64,000 bases of DNA from Mycobacterium barrassiae (GTDB lineage: Bacteria; Actinomycetota; Actinomycetes; Mycobacteriales; Mycobacteriaceae), in the NCBI RefSeq assembly GCF_025822765.1, contig NZ_JACKUK010000023.1, positions 453,535 to 517,534 of the forward strand. Reading direction: 5' to 3'. The notes below the pieces were generated by a model, which was not told the origin of the DNA, made no database searches, and saw only the letters and a program-made list of their open reading frames with translations. The position numbers were made by a program, and so were the translations under genes. Shown here piece by piece: positions 39,497 to 51,737 of the stretch (the first letter of the stretch is position 1; every line of letters starts with the position of its first letter).

Positions 39497-40618
39497 ATGA
39501 GAATGCGCCGGTCGATGCGGGGTGTGTTCGCCGTGGTGTGTGCGGCGTTGCTCGTCGGGTCCGGCTGCGCGCGATTCGACGACGCGCAATCGCAGCCGTT
39601 CACCACCGAGCCGGAACTCGCGCCAGGGCCGACGACGTCGCCTCCGCCCCCTCCGCCGCTGCCGCCAAAGCCGTTCCCGAAGGAATGCCCGGCACCAGGG
39701 GTGATGCAGGGCTGCCTGGAAAGCACCAGCGGTCTGATCATGCTGCCCGACAGCCAGTCGGCGCTGGTGGCCGAGCGGACGACCGGCGCCGTCAAAGAGG
39801 TGTCGGTGCGCGCAGAACCCAAGGTCAAAACCGTTTTGCCGGTCGACGGCAGCGGCGACGGCGGGCTCATGGACATTGTGTTGTCGCCGACCTACACCCA
39901 GGACCGGCTGATGTACGCCTACGTCAGCACGCCAACCGACAACCGGGTCATCCGCATCGCCGACGGCGACATTCCCAAGCCCATCCTGACCGGCATCCCC
40001 AAGGGCGCGACGGGTAACACCGGCGCGCTCATCTTCACCAGCCCGACCACGCTGCTGGTGCAGACCGGCGACGCCGGCAACCCCGCTGAGGCGAATGACC
40101 CCCGTTCGCTGGCAGGCAAGCTGCTGCGGATCGAGCAGCCGACGACGGTCGATCAGGCGCCGACGACGACGGCGCTGTCAGGCCTGGGCGCCGGCGGCGG
40201 GCTGTGCATCGATCCGTCGGACCAGTCGCTGTATGTCACCGACCGCACCCCGACCGGTGACCGCCTCCAGCGCATCACCAAGGACTCCAAGGTGTCGACG
40301 GTGTGGACGTGGCCCGACCGCCCCGGTGTGGCGGGGTGCGCAGCGCTCGACGGCACCGTGCTGGTGAACCTGGTGAACACCAAGCAGTCGGTCGCCGTCC
40401 GCCTGGCTCCGGAGACCGGCGCCGTCACCGGCGATCCCGAGGTGGTCCGCCAGGACCTGCACGGGCACGCGTGGGCGATGCAGGTGTCGTCCGACGGCAA
40501 CGTCTGGGCCGCCACCGTCAACAAGACGGCCGGCGACGCCGAGAAGTTGGACGACGTCGTCTTCCCGCTGTTCCCGCAGGGCGGCGGCTTCCCGCGCAGC
40601 AACGCCGACAACACCTGA
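39497..40618 (+). CDS. lppZ: lipoprotein LppZ, beta-propeller (PQQ/glucose dehydrogenase-like)
   Basis: 373 residues from ATG 39497. Signal peptide with lipobox LVGSGC, lipidated Cys at 24, then a Pro-rich linker (PPPPPPLPPKP). The mature domain resembles soluble glucose/sorbosone dehydrogenase propellers: GGLMDIVLSPTYTQDRLMYAY, GNTGALIFTSPTTLLVQTGDAGNPAEANDP, LAGKLLRIEQ. Anchored on the outer face of the membrane. Catalytic activity is not established for LppZ. A hairpin follows the stop. Confidence 0.93.
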   Translation: MRMRRSMRGVFAVVCAALLVGSGCARFDDAQSQPFTTEPELAPGPTTSPPPPPPLPPKPFPKECPAPGVMQGCLESTSGLIMLPDSQSALVAERTTGAVKEVSVRAEPKVKTVLPVDGSGDGGLMDIVLSPTYTQDRLMYAYVSTPTDNRVIRIADGDIPKPILTGIPKGATGNTGALIFTSPTTLLVQTGDAGNPAEANDPRSLAGKLLRIEQPTTVDQAPTTTALSGLGAGGGLCIDPSDQSLYVTDRTPTGDRLQRITKDSKVSTVWTWPDRPGVAGCAALDGTVLVNLVNTKQSVAVRLAPETGAVTGDPEVVRQDLHGHAWAMQVSSDGNVWAATVNKTAGDAEKLDDVVFPLFPQGGGFPRSNADNT

Positions 40619-40620
40619 CG

Positions 40621-40659
40621 CGCAGTGGGCACGGGCCGATCCAATGTGCGTCCACTGCG
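40621..40659 (+). terminator. lppZ terminator hairpin
   Basis: CGCAGTGG (40621-40628) pairs with CCACTGCG (40652-40659), extended by GCAC/GTGC (40629-40632/40646-40649) and followed by AAAAAT. It starts 2 nt after the lppZ stop. Faces gatB, which ends 60 nt further on. Confidence 0.65.
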
Positions 40660-40718
40660 AAAAATCCTGCCTCACTTCGCAGTACGCGCACGTTCGACGC
40701 ACACCGCCAAGTCGGCGC

Positions 40719-42221
40719 CTAGCTGCAGGCGGCCAGTACCAGTTCGCGCACGCGTGCCGCGTCGGCCTGTCCCTTGGTGGCCTTCATGACGGCGCCGACG
40801 ATCGCGCCTGCCGCCTGCACCTTGCCGCCGCGAATCTTCTCCGCGACATCGGGGTTGGCGGCAAGTGCTTCGTCGACGGCGGACTGAATCAGCGAGTCGT
40901 CGCGCACGACGGCAAGGCCGCGGTCGGTCATCACCTGTTCGGGCTCACCTTCTCCGGCGAGCACACCCTCGACGACCTGACGCGCCAGCTTGTTCGACAG
41001 CTTGCCCTCGTCGATCAGCTTCACCACCGCGGCAACCTGCGCCGGCGTGATGGGAAGCGCGTCGAGTTCGACGCCGGCCTCGTTGGCCTTCTGCACCAGG
41101 AAGTTTCCCCACCAGGCCCGAGCCGCCTCGCTTGATGCGCCGTGTTCGACCGTCGCGGCGACCAGATCGGTGGCGCCATTGTTGACCAGATCGCGCATCA
41201 CCTCGTCGGAGATACCCCACTCCTGCTGAATCCGCTTGCGGGTCAACCACGGTAGCTCGGGGATGGTGGCGCGCAGCTGCTCGATGAGTTCCTTGCTCGG
41301 CGCCACCGGTTCGAGGTCGGGCTCCGGGAAATACCGGTAGTCCTGTGCGGTCTCCTTGCTGCGGCCCGCCGTCGTGTACCCGTCCTCGTGGAAGTGCCGG
41401 GTCTCCTGCGTGATCGTGCCGCCCGCCTCGAGAATGGCTGCCTGGCGGCGCATCTCGTATCGCACCGCGACCTCGACGCTCTTGAGCGAGTTCACGTTCT
41501 TGGTCTCGGTGCGTGTACCGAATTCAGTGGCGCCCTTGGGTTTCAGGGAGAGGTTGGAGTCGCACCGCATCGAGCCCTGATCCATTCGGACGTCCGAAAC
41601 TCCCAAGGCTCGCAACAGATCCCGCAGCGCGGTCACATATGCCCGTGCGATCTCGGGCGCCCTCTCCCCGGTGCCCTCGATCGGCTTGGTGACGATCTCG
41701 ATCAGCGGTACACCCGCCCGGTTGTAGTCGAGCAGCGACGTCGTCGCGCCCTCGATGCGGCCCGTCTCGCTGCCGAGGTGCGTCAGCTTGCCGGTGTCCT
41801 CCTCCATGTGCGCGCGTTCGATCTCCACACGCCATGTGGTGCCGTCTTCCAGCGGCACATCGAGGTAGCCGTTGACCGCGATCGGCTCGTCGTACTGGCT
41901 GATCTGGTAGTTCTTCGGCTGGTCCGGATAGAAGTAGTTCTTCCGCGCGAACCTGCCCCACGGCGCGATGTCGCAGTTCAGCGCCAGCCCGATCCGGATC
42001 GCCGACTCGACGGCGGACTGGTTGAGCACCGGCAACGAGCCGGGCAGACCCAGGCAGACGGGGCACACCTGCGTGTTGGGCTCGCCGCCGAATTCGTTAG
42101 CGCACCCGCAGAACATCTTGGTGGCAGTGGAGAGCTCGACGTGGACTTCCATGCCCATCACCGGTTCGTATTTGGCGATAACCTCGTCGTAGTCGAGAAG
42201 CTCAGCAGCCGCGACAGTCAT
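40719..42221 (-). CDS. gatB: Asp/Glu-tRNA amidotransferase subunit B
   Basis: 500 residues from ATG 42221. Kinase-like cradle domain beginning [23 protein letters not shown] with the Cys cluster FCGC...[11 protein letters not shown] (zinc-type), [18 protein letters not shown], and a C-terminal YqeY-like tail that binds tRNA. GatB phosphorylates Glu-tRNA(Gln)/Asp-tRNA(Asn) before amide transfer. It closes the operon gatC-gatA-pfkA-gatB, 120 bp after pfkA. Confidence 0.98.
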   Translation of the reverse strand: MTVAAAELLDYDEVIAKYEPVMGMEVHVELSTATKMFCGCANEFGGEPNTQVCPVCLGLPGSLPVLNQSAVESAIRIGLALNCDIAPWGRFARKNYFYPDQPKNYQISQYDEPIAVNGYLDVPLEDGTTWRVEIERAHMEEDTGKLTHLGSETGRIEGATTSLLDYNRAGVPLIEIVTKPIEGTGERAPEIARAYVTALRDLLRALGVSDVRMDQGSMRCDSNLSLKPKGATEFGTRTETKNVNSLKSVEVAVRYEMRRQAAILEAGGTITQETRHFHEDGYTTAGRSKETAQDYRYFPEPDLEPVAPSKELIEQLRATIPELPWLTRKRIQQEWGISDEVMRDLVNNGATDLVAATVEHGASSEAARAWWGNFLVQKANEAGVELDALPITPAQVAAVVKLIDEGKLSNKLARQVVEGVLAGEGEPEQVMTDRGLAVVRDDSLIQSAVDEALAANPDVAEKIRGGKVQAAGAIVGAVMKATKGQADAARVRELVLAACS

Positions 42222-42341
42222 GATTCCGATCCTAGTGGGTCACGTTTTCCTGCCGACCAGACGCAAACGGCCACGACGCGCCGATGCGACACGCCCTTTT
42301 GCGTTCCCCAGCTTCGCGTGGGCCCTGTTCGCGAGAAGAAC

Positions 42342-43373
42342 TCAGCCGAAGAACTCGGCCGCGTCGTCGTACCGGCTCTGCGGCACCAGCTTGAGCTGCC
42401 GCACGGCGTCGGCGAGGGGCACCCGACCGATCTCCTGGCCGCGAAGCGACACCATCATGCCGTACTCCCCCGCATGCGCGGCGTCGGCGGCGTTCACCCC
42501 GAAGCGGGTGGCCAGTATTCGGTCATACGGTGTCGGCGTCCCACCACGTTGCACATGCCCGAGCACGGTGACCCGCACCTCTTTGTTGATCCGCTTCTCG
42601 ACCTCGACGGCGAGCTGCTGAGCGATACCGGTGAATCTCTCGTGACCGAACTCGTCGATTCCGCCCTCGCGCAACTGCATTGAGCCCTCGGCGGGCTTTG
42701 CGCCTTCGGCGACCACACAGATGAAGTGGGCATCGCCGCGCACAAACCGCGCCTTGATCAGTCGGCATACCTCTTCGACATCGAAGGGCTGCTCGGGAAT
42801 CAACGTCATGTGCGCCCCGGACGCCAGTCCGGCATTCAGCGCGATCCAGCCGGCGTGCCGGCCCATCACCTCGACGAGCATCACCCGCTGGTGCGACTCG
42901 GCGGTGCTGTGCAACCGGTCGATCGCCTCGCTGGCGACGCCGAGCGCGGTGTCGTGGCCGAACGTCACATCGGTGCAGTCGATGTCGTTGTCGATCGTCT
43001 TGGGTACGCCGACCACAGGAACGTTCTCTTCCGACAGCCAGTGCGCGGCGGTCAGCGTGCCCTCGCCGCCGATAGGAATCAGCACATCGATGCCGTTGTC
43101 GTCGAGGGTCTGCTTGATCTGATCGAGCCCGGCGCGCAGCTTCTCGGGATGCACCCGCGCGGTGCCCAACATCGTTCCGCCCTTGGCCAGCAACCGGTCG
43201 TTACGGTCGTCGTTGGCCAGTTGGATGCGGCGGTTCTCCAGCAGCCCGCGCCAACCGTCCTGAAAACCCACGACCGACGAGCCATAGCGCACGTCACATG
43301 TCCGCACGACCGCCCGGATCACCGCGTTCAGCCCAGGACAGTCGCCCCCACCGGTCAGTATTCCGATCCGCAT
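42342..43373 (-). CDS. pfkA: 6-phosphofructokinase (ATP-type)
   Basis: 343 residues from ATG 43373. [23 protein letters not shown] is the nucleotide-binding loop; [12 protein letters not shown] shows the glycine used by ATP-dependent enzymes; [16 protein letters not shown] holds the catalytic Asp. It phosphorylates fructose-6-phosphate in glycolysis. Embedded between gatA (17 nt away) and gatB. Confidence 0.96.
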   Translation of the reverse strand: MRIGILTGGGDCPGLNAVIRAVVRTCDVRYGSSVVGFQDGWRGLLENRRIQLANDDRNDRLLAKGGTMLGTARVHPEKLRAGLDQIKQTLDDNGIDVLIPIGGEGTLTAAHWLSEENVPVVGVPKTIDNDIDCTDVTFGHDTALGVASEAIDRLHSTAESHQRVMLVEVMGRHAGWIALNAGLASGAHMTLIPEQPFDVEEVCRLIKARFVRGDAHFICVVAEGAKPAEGSMQLREGGIDEFGHERFTGIAQQLAVEVEKRINKEVRVTVLGHVQRGGTPTPYDRILATRFGVNAADAAHAGEYGMMVSLRGQEIGRVPLADAVRQLKLVPQSRYDDAAEFFG

Positions 43374-43390
43374 AGCTCCATCCTCCCCCG

Positions 43391-44875
43391 TCAGAGCGCT
43401 GTTGGCAGCGGACCTCGGGCAACTTCATAGGCGGCACCCACCCGGTAGAGCCGGTCATCGGCCAGCGCAGGGGCCATGATCTGCAGCCCCACCGGCAGGT
43501 TGTCGTCGGCCGACAGTCCCGACGGCACCGACATCCCGCAGTGCCCGGCCAGGTTCAGCGGCAGCGTGCACAGGTCGAACAGATACATCGCCAGCGGATC
43601 GTCGACCTTCTCCCCCAGCGGGAACGCCGTGGTCGGCGTCGCCGGCGAGATCAGCACATCGACCTTCTGGTAGGCCTCGTCGAGATCGCGAGCGATCAGC
43701 GTCCGGACCTTCTGCGCCTGGTTGTAATAGGCGTCGTAATAGCCCGCCGAGAGCGCATACGTACCGATCATGATGCGGCGCTTCACTTCTGGACCGAATC
43801 CCGCCGCGCGGGTCAACGCCATCACCTCCTCGGCGCTGCGGGTGCCGTCGTCGCCTACCCGCAGCCCATACCGCATGGCGTCAAACCGGGCGAGGTTCGA
43901 CGACACCTCCGACGGGAGGATCAGGTAGTACGCAGGCAGCGAGTAGTCAAAGTGCGGGCAGTCGACCTCGCTGACCTCTGCGCCCAGCGCGGTGAGCTGC
44001 TCGACGGCGGCGTTGAACGACGCCAGCACGCCGTCCTGGTATCCGTCGCCGCGCAACTGCTTCACCACGCCGATCCGCACACCCTTCAGGTCACCCGCAG
44101 CACCGGCGCGCGCTGCGCCCACCACGTCGGGCACCTCGGCGTCGACCGAGGTCGAGTCCTTCGGGTCGTGTCCGGCGATCACCTGGTGCAGCAGCGCGGT
44201 GTCGAGCACCGTCCGCGCGCACGGCCCGCCCTGGTCCAGTGAGGAGGCGCAGGCCACCAGCCCGTAGCGCGACACCGTGCCGTAGGTCGGTTTCACCCCG
44301 ACTGTCGAGGTCAGCGCGGCCGGCTGCCGGATCGAACCGCCGGTGTCGGTGCCGATGGCCAGCGGCGCCTGGAACGCCGCCAGCGCCGCGGCACTGCCGC
44401 CGCCGGAGCCACCGGGCACGCGGTCGGTGTCCCAGGGATTGCGGGTCGGCCCGTACGCGGAGTTCTCGGTGGACGAACCCATCGCGAACTCGTCCATGTT
44501 CGTCTTGCCCAGAATCGGGATGCCCGCCGCCCGCAGCCGCGCCGTCACCGTCGCGTCGTACGGCGACGTCCAGCCCTCGAGAATCTTCGAACCGCAGGTG
44601 GTGGGCATATCGGTGGTGGTGAACACGTCCTTGAGCGCCAGCGGCACACCGGCCAGCGGTGACGGCAGCGTCTCACCGGCGGCGATCAGCGCATCCACCT
44701 GCGCCGCCGCGGCCAGTGCCTTTTCGTCCGCGACGTGCAGGAACGCGTGGTACTCGCCGTCGGTAGCAGCGATCTGATCCAGGCAGGCGCGGGTCGCCTC
44801 GGTCGCCGACACCTCCTTGGCCGCGATCTTGGTGCCCAGCGTGGCGGCGTCGAGCCGGGTCAGGTCGGAGCTCAT
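43391..44875 (-). CDS. gatA: Asp/Glu-tRNA amidotransferase subunit A
   Basis: 494 residues from ATG 44875, overlapping the gatC stop by ATGA. Amidase-signature enzyme with the Ser-cisSer-Lys triad: Lys in [10 protein letters not shown] and the serines in [13 protein letters not shown]...[13 protein letters not shown]. It hydrolyses glutamine to supply ammonia for tRNA-dependent amidation. Its frame happens to stay open across gatC and beyond to 45784, but that is not translated as one protein. Confidence 0.98.
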   Translation of the reverse strand: MSSDLTRLDAATLGTKIAAKEVSATEATRACLDQIAATDGEYHAFLHVADEKALAAAAQVDALIAAGETLPSPLAGVPLALKDVFTTTDMPTTCGSKILEGWTSPYDATVTARLRAAGIPILGKTNMDEFAMGSSTENSAYGPTRNPWDTDRVPGGSGGGSAAALAAFQAPLAIGTDTGGSIRQPAALTSTVGVKPTYGTVSRYGLVACASSLDQGGPCARTVLDTALLHQVIAGHDPKDSTSVDAEVPDVVGAARAGAAGDLKGVRIGVVKQLRGDGYQDGVLASFNAAVEQLTALGAEVSEVDCPHFDYSLPAYYLILPSEVSSNLARFDAMRYGLRVGDDGTRSAEEVMALTRAAGFGPEVKRRIMIGTYALSAGYYDAYYNQAQKVRTLIARDLDEAYQKVDVLISPATPTTAFPLGEKVDDPLAMYLFDLCTLPLNLAGHCGMSVPSGLSADDNLPVGLQIMAPALADDRLYRVGAAYEVARGPLPTAL

Positions 44876-45171
44876 TCGGCCTCCCCCAGGATCCGCGGGA
44901 CGGCGAACCGGCCGTCGACCGCCTTGGGCGCCTGGGCCAGCGCTTCCTCCTGGGTCAGGCACGGCTCGATGCGGTCGGGCCGGAACACGTTGACGTCCTT
45001 GAGGGGATTGCCGGTCGGGTCGACTCCGGCGACGTCGACGGCCTGAATCTGGCTGACGTGACTGAGGATGGCGTCCAGCTGTCCTGCGAAGCTGTCCAGC
45101 TCGTCCTCGGTCAGGGCGAGCCGGGCCAGGCGCGCCAGATGGGCTACCTCGTCTCGGGAGATCTGCGACAC
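44872..45171 (-). CDS. gatC: Asp/Glu-tRNA amidotransferase subunit C
   Basis: 99 residues from GTG 45171. Typical Gat[26 protein letters not shown] at the N-terminus, [21 protein letters not shown] in the middle, and [29 protein letters not shown] at the C-terminus. It wraps around and links GatA and GatB. First gene of gatC-gatA-pfkA-gatB; 112 bp upstream lies a divergent ACT-domain gene. Confidence 0.97.
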   Translation of the reverse strand: MSQISRDEVAHLARLARLALTEDELDSFAGQLDAILSHVSQIQAVDVAGVDPTGNPLKDVNVFRPDRIEPCLTQEEALAQAPKAVDGRFAVPRILGEAE

Positions 45172-45283
45172 GACTGCAAAGCCTAGTCACCGCTGTTGCG
45201 GCGCTGAATCTGCCGTCTCCGGACCCCGTCGGCGCCCGTTGCCGGAAATGCTGAGCCTCAGGCGCTGTGAAACAGTGTTGCGC

Positions 45284-45940
45284 GTGCCTTCGTATCTGCT
45301 GCGGGTCCAGCTCGAGGACCGACCGGGCAGCCTCGGCTCCTTGGCCGTGGCGCTCGGCTCCGTGGGCGCCGACATCCTGTCGCTCGACGTCGTCGAACGC
45401 GGCGCCGGCTTCGCCGTCGACGATCTGGTCGTCGATCTGCCTCCCGGCGCGATGCCCGACATGCTCATCACGGCGGCCGAACAGATCAAGGGCGTCTACG
45501 TCGACACCATCCGGCCGCACATGGGCCTGCTGGAGGCGCACCGCGAACTCGAGCTCATCGATCACATCGCCGCGGCGCCGGCACAGGACAAGCTGCAGGT
45601 GCTCGCTGAGGAGTCGCCGCGTGTTTTGCGCGTCGGCTGGTGCACCGTGGTCCGCCTCACCGAAGCCGGTCCCGAGCGCATAGTCGGGAGCCACGGTGCG
45701 CCCGAGACGCAGGCCGCCGAGACGCCCTGGCTTCCGCTGGAGCACGCCGAAGCGCTTGACGGCGAGGCGGATTGGGTGCCGCAACTGTGGCGCGATATGA
45801 ACACCACGCTGGCCGCCGCACCCCTGGGAGACCCGCGCACCGCTGTGGTGCTGGGCCGACCCGGTGGTCCGTTGTTCCGGCCGTCTGAGGTCGCGCGGCT
45901 GGGTTACCTAGCCGGCATCGTCGCGACGATCCTGCGCTGA
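45284..45940 (+). CDS. ACT-domain protein (Rv3013-like)
   Basis: 218 residues from GTG 45284 (GTG 45275 and TTG 45278 are also in frame). The N-terminal ACT domain reads [35 protein letters not shown]; the remainder is a GAF-like/unknown domain. Probably senses an amino acid; target unknown. Divergent from gatC and convergent with the Cys-rich gene 1 nt away. Confidence 0.85.
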   Translation: MPSYLLRVQLEDRPGSLGSLAVALGSVGADILSLDVVERGAGFAVDDLVVDLPPGAMPDMLITAAEQIKGVYVDTIRPHMGLLEAHRELELIDHIAAAPAQDKLQVLAEESPRVLRVGWCTVVRLTEAGPERIVGSHGAPETQAAETPWLPLEHAEALDGEADWVPQLWRDMNTTLAAAPLGDPRTAVVLGRPGGPLFRPSEVARLGYLAGIVATILR

Positions 45941-45941
45941 C

Positions 45942-46196
45942 TCAGGCTCCCGCGGGCACCGGGTAGCGGTCGTTGACGTCGGCGTTGCTGTCCTTCCGCG
46001 CGCAGTGGGCGCAACAGAAGATCGCGTCGGGTGTCTCGATACCGTGGCCCAGGATCCGGCACCCGCAGTGCGCGCACTCCGGCGCCAACTGGGCTGCCGC
46101 GCACTCGATGCTGTCGAACGTCGCGGTCTTGCCGTCGCCCCAGCTCACGGTGAACGCCTTGTCGTAGTCGTTTCCGCAGGTATCGCAGATCGCCAT
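45942..46196 (-). CDS. small Cys-rich metallothionein-like protein
   Basis: 84 residues from ATG 46196 with a GAGGAG Shine-Dalgarno. Nine cysteines: CDTCGNDYDK at the N-terminus, then an internal block CAHCGCRILGHGIETPDAIF followed by CCAHCARKDSN. The second block resembles the C-x-C...YCCxxCA pattern of prokaryotic metallothioneins (SmtA family), suggesting zinc or copper binding. The N-terminal C-x2-C may pair with another cysteine as a zinc ribbon. No regulator lies next to it. Confidence 0.75.
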   Translation of the reverse strand: MAICDTCGNDYDKAFTVSWGDGKTATFDSIECAAAQLAPECAHCGCRILGHGIETPDAIFCCAHCARKDSNADVNDRYPVPAGA

Positions 46197-46272
46197 CTTT
46201 GCTCCTCGTTTGCCACCGAAAGTTCGTCACCGAACGGGTGCCCGGTGCCCTGCGGCGACAAACGCGGGCTGC

Positions 46273-48390
<2,118 letters not shown>

Positions 48391-48437
48391 CTAACCGAGG
48401 CCCCGGACACGTCGTCACGAGCAGATAGCCTGACCGC

Positions 48438-48845
48438 ATGCCGCACCCGATCATGTTCCGTGACGACGACCCGGTGCTGGCCAGGGTGCGCACGATTGCC
48501 CTCGGGTTTCCCGAGGCGTTCGAAAAGGTCTCCCACGGCCGACCGGCCTTCTTCGTCACGAAGATGTTCGTGATGTACGGCGGCAGCGTGAAGCCGCAGA
48601 CCAAGGGCGCCGAATATCGCCACTACCCGCAGTCGATCATGGTCAAGGTGGACGAGAGCGACCGTCGGGCCCTCGAGCAGGATCGCAGGTTCTTCTTCCC
48701 GGCCTACCTGGGCCCATCGGGCTGGCTCGGGCTGGATCTCGCGGCGACGAAGAAAGTCGACTGGACAGAGGTCACCGAGCTGATCGACGCCTCGTACCGC
48801 TTGGTCGCACCCAAGAAGCTCGTCGCGCGGCTAAACGAAGCTTGA
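48438..48845 (+). CDS. MmcQ/YjbR-family protein
   Basis: 135 residues from ATG 48438. It matches the small MmcQ/YjbR double-wing DNA-binding-like fold: FPEAFEKVSHGRPAFFVTKMFVMY near the N-terminus, MVKVDESDRRALEQDRRFFFPAYLGPSGWLGLDL centrally, and ELIDASYRLVAPKKLVARL at the end. Biological role unknown. Co-directional with the CoA ligase 34 nt later. Confidence 0.87.
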   Translation: MPHPIMFRDDDPVLARVRTIALGFPEAFEKVSHGRPAFFVTKMFVMYGGSVKPQTKGAEYRHYPQSIMVKVDESDRRALEQDRRFFFPAYLGPSGWLGLDLAATKKVDWTEVTELIDASYRLVAPKKLVARLNEA

Positions 48846-48879
48846 CGGACGGTCGGCAGCCCATGGTTCGATCAGGGCC

Positions 48880-50487
48880 ATGAGCTTCGCGAGCCCCTTC
48901 CCCGAAGTCGATATCCCATCGGCGAGCGTCTACGACTATTTGTTCGCCGACATCGACGAGGCCGATCTCGACCGGGTCGCGCTCGTCGATGCAGATTCGG
49001 GCAGGGAGACCACCTACCGCGAGATGGTCGACCGAGTCGACGCGTTCGCCGGGGCGCTGACCGGTCGCGGCATCGGCGTCGGCGACGTCGTCGGACTGTT
49101 GGCGCCGAACAGCTCGCGCTTCGCGGTCGCCTTTCACGGCATCCTGCGCTCGGGCGCGACCGCCACCACCATCAACGCGTTGTTCACGGCGAAGGACATC
49201 GCCAAGCAGCTGACGGATTCCAACGCCAAGATGCTGGTGACGGTGGCGCCGCTGCTGGCGCAGGCCAAGGAGGCTGCCGCGGCTGTCGGGCTCGCCGACA
49301 GCGACCTCGTCGTGCTCGACGGCGAGGGCCATGAGATCGCCGGCCATCCCAACGCCGCCGACCTGATGGCGCCGGGGCTGCCCGCACCAGATGTCAGCTT
49401 CGCCCCGTCGTCACATCTTGCGGTGTTGCCGTACAGCTCCGGCACGACCGGAAACCCCAAGGGCGTCATGCTGACCCACCGCAATCTGGTGGCCAACGTC
49501 GCGCAGATCCGGCCGCTGCACGGGATGGTCGCCGACGACGTGATCGTCGCCGTGCTGCCCTTCTTCCACATCTACGGAATGACCGTGCTGCTCAACGCCG
49601 CCCTGCATGCCAGGGCGCGGCTGGTGATCATGGGCGGTTTCGATCTGACCAAGTTTCTCGCAAACATCGCCGACCACAAGTGCACAATCGCCTTCATCGC
49701 GCCGCCCGTCGCCGTGGCGCTGGCCAAGCATCCACTGATCGACGAGTACGACCTGACGTCGCTGAAAGTCGTCATGTCCGGCGCCGCACCGCTGGACGCC
49801 GACCTCGGTCAGGCCGTCGCCGACCGACTGGGGTGTCGCGTTGTGCAGGGCTACGGTATGAGCGAGCTGAGCCCGGTCAGCCACATCACTCCGTTCGACG
49901 CGGGTGCGCATGACATGAAGTCGGCCGCGCCGCTGAGCTCGGTCGGTTGGACGGTTTCCAACGCCGCGTCCAAGATCGTCAACCCTGAGACCGGCGTCGA
50001 GATCGAAGTTCCGACAGTGGGTCTCAGCGAAACCGGCGAACTCTGGTACAAGGGCCCCAACGTGATGGCGGGCTATCTGAACAACGACGAAGCCACCAGG
50101 GAAACCATCGATGACGACGGGTGGCTGCACACCGGCGATCTCGCTCAGGTCGACGCGAACGGCTGCGTCTACATCGTCGACCGGCTCAAGGAGCTGATCA
50201 AGTACAAGGGCTACCAGGTGCCGCCCGCCGAACTCGAGGCGGTGCTGCTGAGCCATCCCGCGATTGCCGACGCCGCGGTCATCGGCGTCGTCGATGCCGA
50301 CGGTGAAGAGGTGCCAAAAGCGTTCGTGGTCAAGCAATCCGAGGCCGACCTAACGGCAGACGAGGTGATGGACTTCGTCGCGGGACAGGTCGCGCCGTAC
50401 AAGAAGGTGCGCCAGGTCCAGTTCATCGAGGCGATCCCGAAGTCGGCGTCAGGCAAGATCCTGCGCAAGGATCTACGAACCGCGTAG
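48880..50487 (+). CDS. acyl-CoA / 4-coumarate-CoA ligase family enzyme
   Basis: 535 residues from ATG 48880. ANL superfamily: P-loop YSSGTTGNPKGVMLTHRN (about 184-201), VQGYGMSELSP for the adenylate, GWLHTGDLAQVD and RLKELIKYKGYQVPPAELE hinge motifs, and catalytic Lys in SASGKILRKDL near the C-terminus. It activates a carboxylate as AMP ester then thioester; acid specificity (fatty or aromatic) is not readable. The strongest similarity is to 4-coumarate-CoA ligase-type proteins. Three 17-bp repeats follow. Confidence 0.93.
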   Translation: MSFASPFPEVDIPSASVYDYLFADIDEADLDRVALVDADSGRETTYREMVDRVDAFAGALTGRGIGVGDVVGLLAPNSSRFAVAFHGILRSGATATTINALFTAKDIAKQLTDSNAKMLVTVAPLLAQAKEAAAAVGLADSDLVVLDGEGHEIAGHPNAADLMAPGLPAPDVSFAPSSHLAVLPYSSGTTGNPKGVMLTHRNLVANVAQIRPLHGMVADDVIVAVLPFFHIYGMTVLLNAALHARARLVIMGGFDLTKFLANIADHKCTIAFIAPPVAVALAKHPLIDEYDLTSLKVVMSGAAPLDADLGQAVADRLGCRVVQGYGMSELSPVSHITPFDAGAHDMKSAAPLSSVGWTVSNAASKIVNPETGVEIEVPTVGLSETGELWYKGPNVMAGYLNNDEATRETIDDDGWLHTGDLAQVDANGCVYIVDRLKELIKYKGYQVPPAELEAVLLSHPAIADAAVIGVVDADGEEVPKAFVVKQSEADLTADEVMDFVAGQVAPYKKVRQVQFIEAIPKSASGKILRKDLRTA

Positions 50488-50490
50488 AAC

Positions 50491-50541
50491 TACAAACGAC
50501 GGTGCGTTAGAAACGACGGTGCCTTAGAAACGACGCAGCCG
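50491..50541. repeat. three tandem 17-bp repeats at a convergent gene boundary
   Basis: TACAAACGACGGTGCGT (50491-50507), TAGAAACGACGGTGCCT (50508-50524) and TAGAAACGACGCAGCCG (50525-50541). The last copy holds the final codons and stop of the minus-strand secreted-protein gene; the other two sit between its stop and the CoA ligase stop. It looks like duplication of a gene end including its stop codon. Confidence 0.8.
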
Positions 50542-51294
50542 TTCCGCCGCATGGGCGGCGCGTGCCTGCCGGTACCCGAGAGCCGCACCCGCGCAAGGGA
50601 TCAGCAGCAGACCTGCGAGACCCCACCACGGATTCTGCCAATCGTCGACCTCTGCGACGTCCAGTCGCTGCGTCTGCACCGGCTGGATCGGGTTCATCTT
50701 GACTTCGGCGGGCGGCGGCGGAGCGGGCGCGGCCGGAGGCGGAGGCGGCGGTGCGACGGGCACCGGTTCTGGTAGCGCAGGAGCCCGCCATTGCGGTTCC
50801 GGTGTGCCCTTCTTGATGCCCGGCTCCCGCCCGTTGCCCACTGTGACAGGCGGAGGGCCGACTCGGACGCTGGGAACGCCGGCGCGAGCTGAGCCGGACC
50901 CGCCGCCGCTGGACAGGGTCGGCCCGGATCCGTTGAACAGTCCCGGCCCTGTGCCGCTCGAAACCGTTTCCCCCGAGTCGGCCGCGGTGCGCGGCGCCGC
51001 CTCTGCGACGTCGGCGCGGCCCGATCCGACTCGAACCGTCGGGCTCTCGACGATGCCCGGGCCGTCTTCGACTTCGCCACGTTTGCCGCCGTCAATGTTG
51101 CCGACGCGGTCGCGATCGTGGCGCTCCGACCCCCCTCGGCCGTTGCCACCGCCGCTGCCGCGGTCGAAACCGCTTCCCCGATTTGAATGCGAACCACCCG
51201 GATCAGCGACTGCCATCGCAGCCGGTCCGCCTAGCAGGAGAAACACCGACAGAACCCCCACACCTGCCATGAGGCGCGGACTGAATCGGGCCAC
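50524..51294 (-). CDS. exported Gly/Pro-rich protein with C-terminal membrane segment
   Basis: 256 residues from GTG 51294 (GGAG 6-9 nt upstream; longer in-frame start at 51399 lacks support). Signal peptide-like N-terminus (MAGVGVLSVFLLLGGPAAMAVADPG), a low-complexity Gly/Ser/Arg region, a Pro-rich stretch (PVAPPPPPPAAPAPPPPAEV), then one hydrophobic segment (WWGLAGLLLIPCAGAALGY) and a basic tail RQARAAHAAERLRRF. Probably a cell-envelope protein spanning the wall space. Function and family unknown. Confidence 0.8.
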   Translation of the reverse strand: MARFSPRLMAGVGVLSVFLLLGGPAAMAVADPGGSHSNRGSGFDRGSGGGNGRGGSERHDRDRVGNIDGGKRGEVEDGPGIVESPTVRVGSGRADVAEAAPRTAADSGETVSSGTGPGLFNGSGPTLSSGGGSGSARAGVPSVRVGPPPVTVGNGREPGIKKGTPEPQWRAPALPEPVPVAPPPPPPAAPAPPPPAEVKMNPIQPVQTQRLDVAEVDDWQNPWWGLAGLLLIPCAGAALGYRQARAAHAAERLRRF

Positions 51295-51410
51295 AGTTTC
51301 TCCTGCGGGTGGCAAAGCTGATTCGACGGTGTCGTCGATGCATTGTTGCACGCGGCGCTGACCCCTGGCCGACCCGTCCCACGAGCGCGGAAAGGTCATC
51401 GTCGAGCGGT

Positions 51411-51737
51411 TTAATTGTCCTCAACGTAAGTACGCAGTCGGCCAATTGCATTGTCCCACCGACGTGACAGCGCGTCGAGGTATTCGCTCGCCTCATTCAG
51501 CGGTTCCGGCCGCACCCGCCAGATCCGTTCCCTGCCATTGCGCTGACTGCTCACCAACCCCACCGCCTCCAACAGCAACAGGTGTTTGGTCGCCGCCTGT
51601 CGGCTAACCGATACGACCTCGGTGATCTTGGTTGTCGAGCAGGGTCCGCCGTCGCACAGACGCGTGATGATGCGCAGGCGATTCGGATCGCCCAGAGCGT
51701 CGAACAGCGGCGCCCTGGCAACGACGGACGTGCTCAC
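51411..51737 (-). CDS. ArsR-family transcriptional regulator
   Basis: 108 residues from GTG 51737, overlapping the SRPBCC stop by GTGA. Winged helix-turn-helix of ArsR type: LFDALGDPNRLRIITRLC, STTKITEVVSVSRQAATKHLLLLE recognition helix, VGLVSSQRNGRERIWRV wing. There is no metal-binding cysteine pair typical of ArsR/SmtB sensors, so control may be by dimer state or another ligand. Paired with an AHSA1 protein, as in many actinobacteria; likely binds the palindromes at 52231-52294. Confidence 0.9.
   Translation of the reverse strand: MSTSVVARAPLFDALGDPNRLRIITRLCDGGPCSTTKITEVVSVSRQAATKHLLLLEAVGLVSSQRNGRERIWRVRPEPLNEASEYLDALSRRWDNAIGRLRTYVEDN

Noticed and set aside
43391-45784. A single 797-codon open frame covering gatA and running on through gatC and the ACT-domain gene
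   Set aside because: Only the part from ATG 44875 resembles GatA; the upstream part is gatC in another frame and Rv3013-like antisense. High-GC DNA often leaves such frames open.
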